Origin: Zygnema cylindricum | Lineage: Eukaryota > Streptophyta > Zygnematophyceae > Zygnematales > Zygnemataceae | Reading direction: 5' to 3' | Assembly (NCBI GenBank): GCA_037447655.1 | Contig: JBBHKE010001749.1 | Location: forward strand, 271,860 to 335,859 | Length of the DNA stretch: 64,000 nucleotides | In this document: positions 47,501 to 57,700 of the stretch, in pieces | Position numbering within the stretch: position 1 is the first letter of the stretch | Layout of the letters: each line of letters begins with the position of its first letter | Translations under genes and position numbers: made by a program | The notes under the pieces: generated by a model | The model's database searches: none | What the model saw: only the letters and a program-made list of their open reading frames with translations | Told to the model about the DNA's origin: nothing

Positions 47501-48569
47501 TTTCTGAAGTGTTTCACCGTTGATGACATATTGCATCAATAAAGTACATACTGCAAGTTGGAGGGTTGATCACGTTATGGGATGTTGAAATTGCATTGTA
47601 AATGTTATATAAAACCTCCTATCTTGATCTGTTCAATTGGAATATTTCATATGTTCAAGTAGTCTCAACATTTTGAGTCCGGAACACTTTATTTGACAAC
47701 TCTTAACCCTTTGTTTTTCTTAGTAAATCCAGCAAACCTTCTTCGTCAGTATTGACTCTATGCAATAATTAGGAAACAAATGTCTCTCCAAATTCAGCGT
47801 GTTCCTTCTCTTGAACCTTACGGGTGGTTCCTTTTTTTGGATTATTAGGGAGTCCACTAGGTTCAACAATGCTGAAAAAGCGCCACCTAGAAGCAGCTGG
47901 TTGGACTGTGGTGTCCATACCCTACTATGAGGTGAGAACCGTGGAGATTTTCACTTTTCAAGTTTTTTTTGTTGGTGTTGTCTTGTTAGTTCTGTTTGCC
48001 TGACACTCATTATAACACTTGACTTTCTCATCATAACAGTTGACTTTTCCATCATCACAGTTGACTTTCTTATTGTAACTGTTTACTTTCTCATCATAGC
48101 CGTTTACTTTTTCATCATAACAGTTGACTTTCTCATCATAACAGTTGACTTTCTCATCATAACCGCTGACTCTCTCATCATAAAAGTTGTCAAAAATAGG
48201 TTGTCATAGGTCCCAATGAAAGGTTTGGGGGCTTTACGCACCCTCGTACCAATCAGGTATAGGGACCAATGAACTTAATTTTTTTGTTTGATAGTATGTC
48301 GATGTTGCTAGTATTGCTTGAAACGAGCCATTTGCACAAGTTAATTCTAATATGAAGAATGCATCTTTATGAAGTGGAGTGACGGTGTGTTGGAAGCTCC
48401 TTTGTTTTTTACTCTTTTTTTATGGTTGTATTCATTGGACGGTTCGCAGTGGGCGGAGCTTTATGGAGAAGTGGAGCAAAGAACTTATTTGCAACAACTT
48501 TTGGCGCCTCTTAGTAGCCAGTTGCAAGAAATCGAGGAGGACGGTATTGAAGGAAGGACAAGCTTGTAA
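44513..48569 (+). CDS. RAP-domain protein, probably organelle-targeted RNA-binding factor
   Basis: Three exons: 44513-46754, 47849-47931 and 48450-48569 (stop TAA 48567-48569). The joins keep frame and give 814 residues. The ATG at 44513 sits in a good context (CACCATGG). The N-terminus is Ser/Arg-rich with few acids (LPSPNKSRLPSSAF), consistent with a chloroplast or mitochondrial transit peptide. Residues about 120-380 are a low-complexity Lys/Glu/Asp/Gly-rich linker. Residues about 400-700 are helical-repeat-like (LANMAWALGKLG, LVNVAWAYAVLG), as in plant RAP/OPR and animal FASTK proteins. The C-terminus is the RAP domain, IDFALPGKKVALEVDGPSHY, then LGSTMLKKRHLEAAGWTVVS and IPYYE, then WAELYGEVEQRTYLQQLLA. 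RAP proteins act in organelle RNA processing, rRNA maturation or intron splicing; the target here is unknown. If intron 1 is retained, the frame runs on to 46885 and loses most of RAP. Confidence 0.92.
46755..46799 (+). repeat. Three 15-bp repeats, each starting with a splice donor
   Basis: The units 46755-46769, 46770-46784 and 46785-46799 begin GTAAGC, GTAAAC and GTAAAC. They lie directly after exon 1 of the RAP gene and stay in its reading frame (GKLES, SKLEC, GKLEC). Use of the second or third donor would add 5 or 10 residues inside the RAP domain without a frame shift. Confidence 0.7.
48019..48186 (+). repeat. 21-bp minisatellite in RAP gene intron 2
   Basis: Eight contiguous copies of a 21-bp unit (core TTGACTTTCTCATCATAAC) fill 168 bp of the intron between exons 2 and 3. 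The first, sixth and seventh copies are nearly identical and the others differ by a few bases. No coding role is apparent. Confidence 0.85.
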
Positions 48570-51113
48570 ATGACCATATGTTATTTATAAGTTATGATTA
48601 CTTAATTCATGGTATTGAGTTATGGTTGCATAGCAAAACCATTTACAATATCCAACGTGTGCTTTTATGCAATGGTGTTTTTTTGTGTTTGTTTGAGTGT
48701 TATCTTAGGTTTCATCTCCCACCGAGATTTTCACTCTCCTCTTCAATAGAAATCAATTGACATATAATTTGTTGGCTAGCGTTGTATGGTGTTGTATATC
48801 TTATTGAATTTTATAAAAATATCACAATATGGTACGAAACTTGCATCATATCCAGGCCAACTAAAATGTATATTTTGATACAATATCCTGCACGATATCT
48901 GTTTGATACAATGATTTGATCGGGAAGGTAATATTTTAAGAGCTACAGTACGTGCCGAAACCTATACCTGCTTGTTTTACACCTAGAAATCTGCCGATAA
49001 AAAGTAAAAAAAAAAAAAAAAACATGTTCTAAAACTGCCAATCTGAAAAGATTGGGAAAAAGTGTCAATCGTTGAGCACGTTTACGATTCCAATAAGGCT
49101 GAGACCCTTGGATCATGGATGCCCATGTCCAGTATGCAATGGACGAGATGTATGGCTCACTGCTTTTTTCTTTCCGGTTATATTTTTTCTTTTCACCTGT
49201 ACAAAGTAAAACTCAATATTAACAAATGAAACAAATTCCGAACGCAACAGTGTCAAACTCGGCTATATTACCAAATAAAAACAAAAAAAATAACTATTTA
49301 GACCCAAAATTGTACTCCAGTGTTATGCCCGTCCACAATAATTTCCTCTGGAGTTTGTACCCTTAACTCGAGATGTTTAAAGGTCGTCAACACTCCATTT
49401 TTGACATATCATGAGCCGACAGGAAACATCACTTTCGGTCGATTTTTAGGGCAAGACCGAAACGGATTCAGATGCTCTAGAATTTGGATTGACATTTTGT
49501 CTTTTTTTATAGCGTGAATTTGGTCAATCGTGCCAAAAAGATGCGAATTTTAACAAGCCGTATAATTGTAATGAATGGCCCACTTTAGGATTTCAATAAC
49601 TTGTTCGGAAGTTTAGAAAGGTACCTTCAGAATGACCTGTAGATTGCATGATGTAGAGCTTTTTGTAGACACCCACATAGTTTTAAAGAAGTGTGTTTTT
49701 AGTGGCTTACATTAGACCTACAATTTTTCACTATTAGGATTTGTAATGATGACATAACGAACTTAAGTACTTGGACTTTTAACTAAAACTTCGTCTCGCA
49801 AGATAATTTTTCATTGTCAGCAGCCTCTATTGCAGTGAGTGTTTCGATTGGTCTTCGTGAACGTACCTTGAAGCAGGTTGAGGGACATTCTTTACTTTTG
49901 ACATCTTTGGATTGGGAACAATGATGTCTACAGTACGAGTTGCTAAAATCTAAGCACCAATGAGCCACCATTCTTCTTATGCTTCCATGTTACTAACATG
50001 AGAATGTTTTTGTCGGGCCTCATTAGTTACGCATTCTTTCTTCATCCTCTAGCATGTCCAGGGGTCCCGCCGCAACGACTTGAACTGCAAAGACTCAAAC
50101 GACCACTAAAGAAGAGCCTATCCTTGTAACCCCCCATCCTATATGGGATCTTGATTATGTCGACGATTCATCACCACGATAGCAAATTAGGAAAGGATAG
50201 AAGTGTGCAAGCCACGGCCCAACGTTGGCGATAAAAAGACATGAGAACAAACGGTGGATAGCTTTCCTAAAAATTATATAAGATTTTCCGATGTTGGGGT
50301 TCCGGTCAGCTTTGGTTTGGGTGTTAATATCTTTTAGGTGTAAGAATGTAATGTGTTGGTTCATATCCCTTTTAGCGCACCGTGTGTCGCTATTAGTGTT
50401 ATTGTGTTTTTAGGGCCAAGTTCCATCAGACGAAAAACTGGGGTAGTTTACAGAAATCCGCGGCTATCCGTACTAGAACGTACCGCTTATTTTGTTTTTA
50501 TACGAAAACATACATTACAGAGAATCTTGCCAATACTCTCCGAAGATCTGGGAGGTAATACTGACCGTGAGATGTTCATCCGCGAAGCGTTCTCTTCATT
50601 TTTCTCTGTAGCTGCCAATGTACCTGTAAGAGGTGGGTTGGCAGATACAAAAAATAATTAATAGTGACACGCTGGACGAAAAAGCTACGTGTCACGATGT
50701 AAAACCAACGAAATTTGACGAAATTTGTACATGGTATGTACTTTTCAAAATGCAACTGAAAATTAAAAAAGTAATCTCCAAAGTCACGTGCCTTCGGACA
50801 CGGTGACCGTAAAAATTTTGCCGAAAAGAAATACGGTTTTTTCTTGAAAGTCAGCAGAGTGAAGGAGATCTTTGAGGTACATTGACGCGGTACACTTACA
50901 TAATACGCAAGTACACGTACATAATACGCAAGTACGGATTTCCATACGAAAATGGTCGGTTCTCAAATCTTTGACGATTTTAGAGATTTGATCGTCAACT
51001 TACATGGAACCAGTCAAATCAAAACACGTATGCAAAAACTTGTATACAGAAGATACGCGATGTTTTTGCTGTCCGTACTATTACATAGACCTCTTCATGT
51101 AACCATACCCCAA
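48570..51113. other. Intergenic DNA downstream of the RAP gene
   Basis: The left part should hold the RAP 3' UTR. The rest has homopolymer runs (near 49006) and weak frames with no recognisable domain. A TIR-like motif CACCGTGTGTCGCTATTAGT at 50377 looks like a MITE end, but no partner end or TA flank was found. Confidence 0.35.
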
Positions 51114-52288
51114 ATAAGTAAGGGAATTGCTAATCGCAGAGATGATTTTTGCTGCGCGCAGGTAGTTGTCAGAAATTGTACATTTGAAGTACAGTTTCGC
51201 ACAAGCTACGTACTTTTAAGTTCAGATTTGACGGTCAACCTGTCGAACAAAATTGACTGGCGAAATATTGTAGCGGCGGCTAAAAAAGTGTCGCGCTTGC
51301 GAACGTCGACCGTCATAAAAAAAACAATTCACACGGCCGGCACAGGTTTACTGTAACAAAACTGCGGCAGCCATATATAAATAAAATGGCTGCGCGCAGG
51401 TAGTTTCACACTTCACGTGAGCTCCACTGTGAAAGCACACACCGACATTTTGACTTAGCCGCAAAAGTGAAATCTAATCGCGAACCGTTACACTGAAGTT
51501 GGACACAAATTAAAGGACGACGTAGAAGTGTACAACATGTATAAACTCGCACGAAACGAAATAAACTTCGTACAAAATAAAAAAGCGTACCCTTATTTTC
51601 ATCGATATTTATACGCGGGTACGCTTTTTTATTTTGTACGAAGTTTATTTCGTTTCGTGCGAGTTTATGCATGTTGTACGTCGTCCTTCAATTTGTGTCC
51701 AAGTTCAGTGTAACGGTTCGCGATTAGATTCCATTTTTGCGGCTAAGTCAAAATGTCGGTGTGTGCTCTCACAGTGGAGCTCACGTGAAGTGAGAAACTA
51801 TCTGCGCGCAGCCATTTTATTTATATGTGGCTGCTGCAGTTTTGTTACAGTAAACCTGCGCCGGCCGTGTGAATTGTTTTTTTTATGACGGTCAACGTTC
51901 GCAAGCGCGACACTTTTTTAGCCGCCGTTACAATATTTCGCCAGTCAAATTTGTTCGACCGGTTGACCGTCAAATCTGAACTCAAAGGTACGTAGCTTGT
52001 ACGAAACTGTAATTCAATTGTACAATTTATGACAACTACACCGTGAATCGTTATTACCCTTATGTACGCTATATCGGCACCCCAAAATTTTGACATTGAT
52101 ACCTTAAATATAATAAATTACACTATTTAAGGACGTGGACCATAACCTGCCACGTCTCGTGTCACTAAATTAGAATGAATGACGCTAATTTTTTCTTTAC
52201 ACTAATAACTTCTATACGCTAATAACGCTTCAAGGTGTACCTGCGCGCAGCAAAAGTCGTCTCTGTGATTAGCAATTCCCATAAGTAA
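51114..52288. repeat. Large imperfect palindrome (foldback), arms about 475 bp
   Basis: The left arm 51114-51592 and right arm 51617-52288 are inverted copies around a 24-base loop (51593-51616). Examples are ACGAAACGAAATAAACTTCG against its inverse next to the centre, GTGAATTG.TTTTTTTTATGA with the ACGGTCAACG block, and the outermost GGGAATTGCTAATC. The right arm is longer only because a 199-bp TA-MITE is inserted in it (52039-52237). Frames in the arms are mirror images of each other and are not genes. It is probably a foldback transposon or an inverted duplication of a TIR element; its transcript would be long double-stranded RNA. Confidence 0.88.
52039..52237. mobile_element. TA-MITE inserted in the right arm of the palindrome
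   Basis: The 199-bp element begins CACCGTGAATCGTTATTA after TA (52037-38) and ends before TA (52238-39); the right end reversed reads CACCTTGAAGCGTTATTAGC. The intact left arm of the palindrome shows the same flanking sequence with a single TA at 51163-51164 (GCGCAGGTAGTTGTC). This is the empty target site and shows that the duplication is exactly TA. Confidence 0.88.
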
Positions 52289-52427
52289 TTATATGAATTA
52301 AAGAAATTATACTTTTTTGTCGGTTACATTTTGCGGCGTCTACCTTTAAGTCACGGAACGAAAATCACGTCGTATCAGACAATTTGTTTTTTTCGCTAAA
52401 AAACATATTATATTAAAAAATAAAATA

Positions 52428-52577
52428 TTAAATTTAAAAAATACTATATATCGCGATATATATCGCGATGGTTTATGTTGGTCTCGGTACGATATATCGA
52501 GGAGTCTGCTCGATCGATATTCGATATATCGAATATTGAAATTATCGCGATATGAATTTACCCGATACCCAACACTA
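52428..52577 (-). repeat. Dispersed TAGTGTTG repeat, second copy (inverted)
   Basis: Read on the minus strand it starts TAGTGTTGGGTATCGGGTAA and continues with ATCG-rich words and CCGAGACCAACAT, matching 11921-12065. Its terminal TA is also the left flank of the next MITE. Confidence 0.5.
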
Positions 52578-53077
52578 CACCGTGAATCGTAATTAGAGTA
52601 AATTACTCTAATTCGGTCGCTCGAAATTTCGACTTTATCACATGAAATAGGGTAAATGATTCTAATTTTTTCATTATTCTATTTAAGGTAAAGTTTAATT
52701 AGCGTTTTTAATTCTAATATAGGTTCGTTTTAAATAGTGTGGAGTACGGACGACCTCCGACCGTGCAAAATTGTACTTTATTAAGTAAAAAAGTACAAAT
52801 AATTATTTAATACAGGCCGTTATCATGTGACTGCGTTTAACAAACCACGTAGTGCAAACGTCATAGTGACGATAAACTATACGTTTTGCCAAATTCTATG
52901 AGAATACCTTATTTACAGTAGAGGATATTAGCGTGCCAAATTAGAGTACTTAAATAAATTAGAGAAAACTTCATAGTTGAAACAACTATATCACATAAAT
53001 TAGCGTTCATTACTCTAATTTGTTTTTTTAGTTTTTGTACTCTAATTTTTTCATTACTCTAATTACGATTCGCGGTG
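52578..53077. mobile_element. TA-flanked TIR element, 500 bp
   Basis: The element lies between TA 52576-77 and TA 53078-79. The left end is CACCGTGAATCGTAATTAGA; the right end reversed is CACCGCGAATCGTAATTAGA. The interior is AT-rich, with repeated TACTCTAATT words and no transposase. The termini match the foldback MITEs but the interior does not. Confidence 0.85.
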
Positions 53078-53088
53078 TACCTTTCAGG

Positions 53089-54173
53089 CATAGTTGTTCA
53101 AAACGCATTTTACGCACAATTCAAACGCGCGAATAATACGTAGAAATCGGAGAGGTCGATTTGAAAAAATCGTAAAAATCGTTAATGAATGTCTTTCCGT
53201 ACAATTCCGTACATGTAAAAAAATTGAATTGAACATGTACCGCAGTTTGTACGTTCCCCGTTAAATGATCGGTAAATTTTTTTGATGATTTAAAAATTAT
53301 CACACTACATATGTGTATCGGAACATCTACATCAATTGGTTACGGACAACGCTCTCCGAAGACATAGTGACAGTCTGTCGTGCTAGGTTCAAATCCTGAA
53401 GAATGCCGCCATTTTGTCAGAATAATATGGCAGCCATGGCCTACTCTCTCTACCTCTCCGAGAGCATGCGACTGGAAAAAAAACAAAGTACAGGCCATAT
53501 GCAGATGAATTTTTTCATCATTCAACATTGCACGACTTAACATGTAAAAAAAAAAAAAAAAAAATCTCATTAAACCAAAAAAGAAATACATATATATCCT
53601 TCATCTATCTTTACTCTAAATATTCTTCCCCTACATCGAAGTCCATCATGTCTTCATCTGAATCCTCTTCCCTAACCTCCCCTTCCTCTTCTTCCCATGC
53701 TATCGACATGAAACTTCTTCGTCAAAGGCTTCAACGGCACGCCGTAGCGTCAGTACTGGCGTCTTCTTTCAAGATTCGCTTTCAAGTTTTCATGGCGGCT
53801 TTTTTTCAAAAATTTGAAGAAGACGTTCGTACACATTTTAAACTTACCGCGCGCAAATAGTGTGACGCTGCAACGTCTCTTTTCAAAATTGTCCGTACAT
53901 AAACGATAAAATTCCGCACATTATCCGTGAAATTTATGTTCAGTTTACCGGACAGAAAGTAATAATACATGCAACGTATCTTTTCGTCAAATTCCGTACA
54001 GATACCGTAAAAAACCACACAGTTACCGTAAAATGCCGTACAGTTCCCGTAAATTGTCCGTTCAGTTTACCAAGCAAAAAGTACATCGCGTTTTTTGCGA
54101 TTTTTTCAAAAGTCGCGAATAATACGTAAAAATCGTAAAAAATGAAAAAATCGCTGAATTTGAACAACTATGC
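53089..54173. mobile_element. hAT-like non-autonomous TIR element, family 2, copy B (opposite orientation)
   Basis: It begins CATAGTTGTTCAAAACGCAT and ends TTTGAACAACTATG. Compared with 9985-10673 it is inverted: both ends and the interior blocks (AATTGAATTGAACATGTACC, GACGTTCGTACACATTTT, AATAGTGTGACGCTG) align. It is about 400 bp longer, with extra sequence near 53290-53740. The flanking 8-mers CTTTCAGG and CTCTCGGA agree only partly, so the target duplication has decayed or the right end is displaced. Confidence 0.75.
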
Positions 54174-54715
54174 TCTCGGACAACGTTCAATTTGACAACT
54201 GTGCACGTAGAAAATTTTTGAGTGACGAAAAAGACATTAACGGTAACCTTGACGGCTTTAACCGTCACTTTTTGGGCATAACCAAACAATTAGAATGTAT
54301 GATTTTTTCCAAAATTTTCAAATTCTTAAATAGCGTACACCACGGTAATTATTTTTATACGCTAAAAAAACTTACACGCTAATAACGATTGGCGGTGTAC
54401 TGTTCTAGTCTGAAAGTTGAAAGATGAAATTAACCGCGTACTATGCTGCCTGGATGTTCTGTACTTCCGAGTTCTGACAGAGAGGGTTCAGGGTCTGGAG
54501 ATTGAGTATGACGTAATGGACTCTCCGCTCATTACTGTGTTCGCTTCAGTACACTCCACTGTACTTCACTCTATTGTACTGTCTCATTTCTAGTTTCAGA
54601 TAGATTAGTTTAAACGTCGACAAGGAGGAGAAAATCTACGTCTACTGTAAGTTTTAGGGCAAAAGATAGAGAGCGATTGCGGGAAAGTGAACAAGCAAGG
54701 GAAGAGAGAGCAGCC
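54174..54715. promoter_or_regulatory. Upstream region / 5' UTR of SNU114
   Basis: 542 bp between a TIR element and the SNU114 start codon. A MITE-like right end (AACGATTGGCGGTGTA) is at 54386-54401. CCGCTC, CACTCC and CTGT-rich sequence at 54520-54600 may be core promoter and leader, but no clear TATA box is seen. The transcription start cannot be placed. Confidence 0.35.
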
Positions 54716-57700
54716 ATGGATGACAGCTTGTATGATGAGTTTGGCAACTACATTGGTCCGGATATGGAATCCGATGAAGAAGAAGAGGAAGAAGATGAGA
54801 GAGACGTCCGGCATGGCCATGGCATCCGTGAGGATTCAATGGCGGTAAGGCATCATGGAGAAGATGGCGACGAGGACATGGAGGGAGGAGAGGCAGAGGA
54901 TATAGACGAAGGGGGACAAATAGTCCTAGCCGAAGATAAGAAATATTATCCCACAGCCGCAGAAGTTTATGGAGAAGAAGTGGAAACCCTTGTTATGGAT
55001 GAAGATGCTCAGCCATTGGAGGAGCCAATTGTGAAGCCTGTACGGATGAAGAATTTCGAAGTAGCCGACAAAGGCACTCTTGTGACATCTGTCGCACCAG
55101 AGTTTATTGTTGGACTTATGGCCAATCCAGCTCTTGTACGGAATGTGGCTCTTGTAGGCCATCTTCATCATGGAAAAACTCTTTTTATGGACATGTTGGT
55201 AGAGCAAACCCATCCAACTGTACGAACATTTGATCCGAGTAGTGAAAGACATATGCGGTTCACAGACACGAGGATTGATGAACAAGAAAGAGGAATGAGT
55301 ATTAAAGGTGTGCCTATGTCTTTGGTTCTTGAAAATAGTGCTGGAAAAGCTCATCTTTGTAATATAATGGACGCTCCGGGGCATGTAAACTTTTCGGATG
55401 AGATGACTGCTGCGCTGCGACTGGCTGATGGGGCAGTGCTCGTGGTTGACGCTGTGGAGGGCGTTATGGTGAGCGGGATTAACCCTTCAACTTTTTTAAC
55501 ATTTTATGCGTATTGGGGCCATAAAGAATGGGTGACAAGCTTTGTGGTCTACTCCTTACAGGGGAATTATATGAGCCCTGTATCTGGCATGACTGGTGCA
55601 GTAGTCGTAGTATTTGTACAAAAAAAATTGTACATCTAAAAACGTTTTTCTGTAGGTTATGGTGATTACTGGCCAGTATCGCCAATAATAGCGTATGTAT
55701 AGTTACCACTTTACTCTCAAAGACACCTCACACTTAATTTTTTATTTTTTTGTGAGCTTTTGATGCTATTTATTGCAAGACTAGTTCTTGAATTAAACTG
55801 TTCCTTTTTTTATCTAGCCACCTTACTCTTGAATGGATCATGCCACACAAGCTTTGTAGTTTATCAGTTTATCGATGTTATGCACCTCAACCAGAAAAAC
55901 GTCTTTTAGTCAAACTAGTTTTTATTCCATATTATGGTGGTAAAGACACACTTCTCCGTTGCGATTTTGTTATTAAGTGGATTCAAAATAGCACTTTGCA
56001 ACGGAGGAACTTTACAGCTACAACCGTAAATTCGGTACGATAACCATGTTAAACACAAACGAATTTCTTTGGTGTTGAGATTCCTAGATTGTTTTCATGT
56101 CGGAAATTGTTTGAACAATTTAATTCGGAGAAGTGAAATCATTAGCGAATGAAATTCAGAAGAATTAAAAGCTGGAAACTAGCACTGAAATTGGTTAGAT
56201 ACAATTCACTGGAATTGGCGAAATGCATTACACAATATTGGTTAAAGACGATGTGCATCACTTCATTTTAATTTTAGTTGCGTAAATTACAAGCTTGCTA
56301 TCAATTTCGAGGCACACTACGCCTTTCATCACTATTACAGGTTAATAACACTAAAATGACGTGGGTTTCTTAACCTAAAACTGTAAACTACACCGTGAAT
56401 CGCTTATAGTGTAAAGAAATTATTAGTGTAAAGAAACAATTAGTGTTGTTAATTCTATTTTGGGTTAAGGGCTTAACGCCAACAAAAAATTAACTCTAAT
56501 TCATGCATAACTCTAATTTGGGTACATTTTTCCCATAGTAAAGCTGATATAGCCTACGTGCACATAGTCGCTAGAACATGTTAGAACAGTGTGATTTTCC
56601 TCTGTCTTTATCACTGGGAATCAAATCTGAGTGCGCTTTTTCGTGTCGACGCACTCACTTTTGCGTGTCGACGCCTTTATTCAACACTCTTTCTGTACGA
56701 TTGTACGAGATACCGATAAATTTTAGTACGGACTGACACATTTCTTACATTACACTATTTAAAAACCGACCAAATTAGAGTCATTGACTCTAATTAAACC
56801 GTACCTATATTAACGTAAAGAAAACAATTAGTAATATTAATTCTATTTTACGTTCAAGGGTCAAAATTTAGGGGCGCGAATATTGTATTTTTAACACTAA
56901 AAGCGAATCATGGTGTACATTGCACATCTATTAGTATTAGACATTTTTCGGGCACTGAAACGTCTTTAAACTGTTGAATTTTTTATTTAGAAGAACTATT
57001 GAAAGGTAACGGTCCCACCTTTTGATTGTGATGTCACGATTGAAGACCAGACAGCTCTGTGATGAAAAAAAGTTCAATTGCCCGAAAAATGCTATACAAC
57101 AATTGCAATGGGCAGTGCAGTGTTAATAACTCTAGTTAACGAGTGGGAAGCAAGCTGCCAGTTGATCCAACTATAAACCCTGAACTAACATTTGTGAGAC
57201 AAATTTTACACTAATACTAATAACTCTTTTCCTCTAGTAGCGACAACTAAGCGTAGTTCATATCTTCATTTTCAATTGTCTGTCGTCTAAGAACCCCATG
57301 GCTCGTTAATTTTTAACGAGCATCAATGTCAAGGCGTGATGATCAGTTGATTCACAGGCAACAAAGCATCTTTTAACTGGCAAGTGTGTCAAAGGCAATT
57401 AACTTTATTATGAAAAATTCGTAAGTGACGACAAATGAATAATCCTTGTCTGTGTGGAGCTGCGATGATGTAGTGCATTATGTGATTATCAGTTGTGGTT
57501 ACCTTGCGTCCTGTTTTTCAGGAATTAAAGCAGTTGCTTTAACATTCAGGTTAGTTTGAAGGAAGATTCTTTCAAGGATGACGCTAGAAGCATTTTGATG
57601 CATGCCATTCATGGTTTATTTGTTTACGGTACATAGTAAGGGCCATGCGCAGTTGTCAAGTCCATTTTATGATTTCAAAGCACATTTGCGGTAGTAGGGG

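Noticed and set aside
48001-48190. CRISPR-like array
   Set aside because: The 21-bp units are contiguous without spacers and lie in a eukaryotic intron; it is a minisatellite.
50377-50400. CACCGTGTGTCGCTATTAGT, a MITE-like terminus
   Set aside because: No TA directly beside it and no inverted partner found; kept only as a note, not as an element.
51406-51888. Frames in the palindrome sharing the sequence YKLARNEINFVQNKKAYP
   Set aside because: The same peptide appears from both strands because the DNA is a palindrome; no protein family and no start/stop logic.
54330-54401. Possible very short TA-MITE (CACCACGGTAATTATT ... AACGATTGGCGGTG)
   Set aside because: Right end is good but the left end matches poorly; may be only a solo right end.
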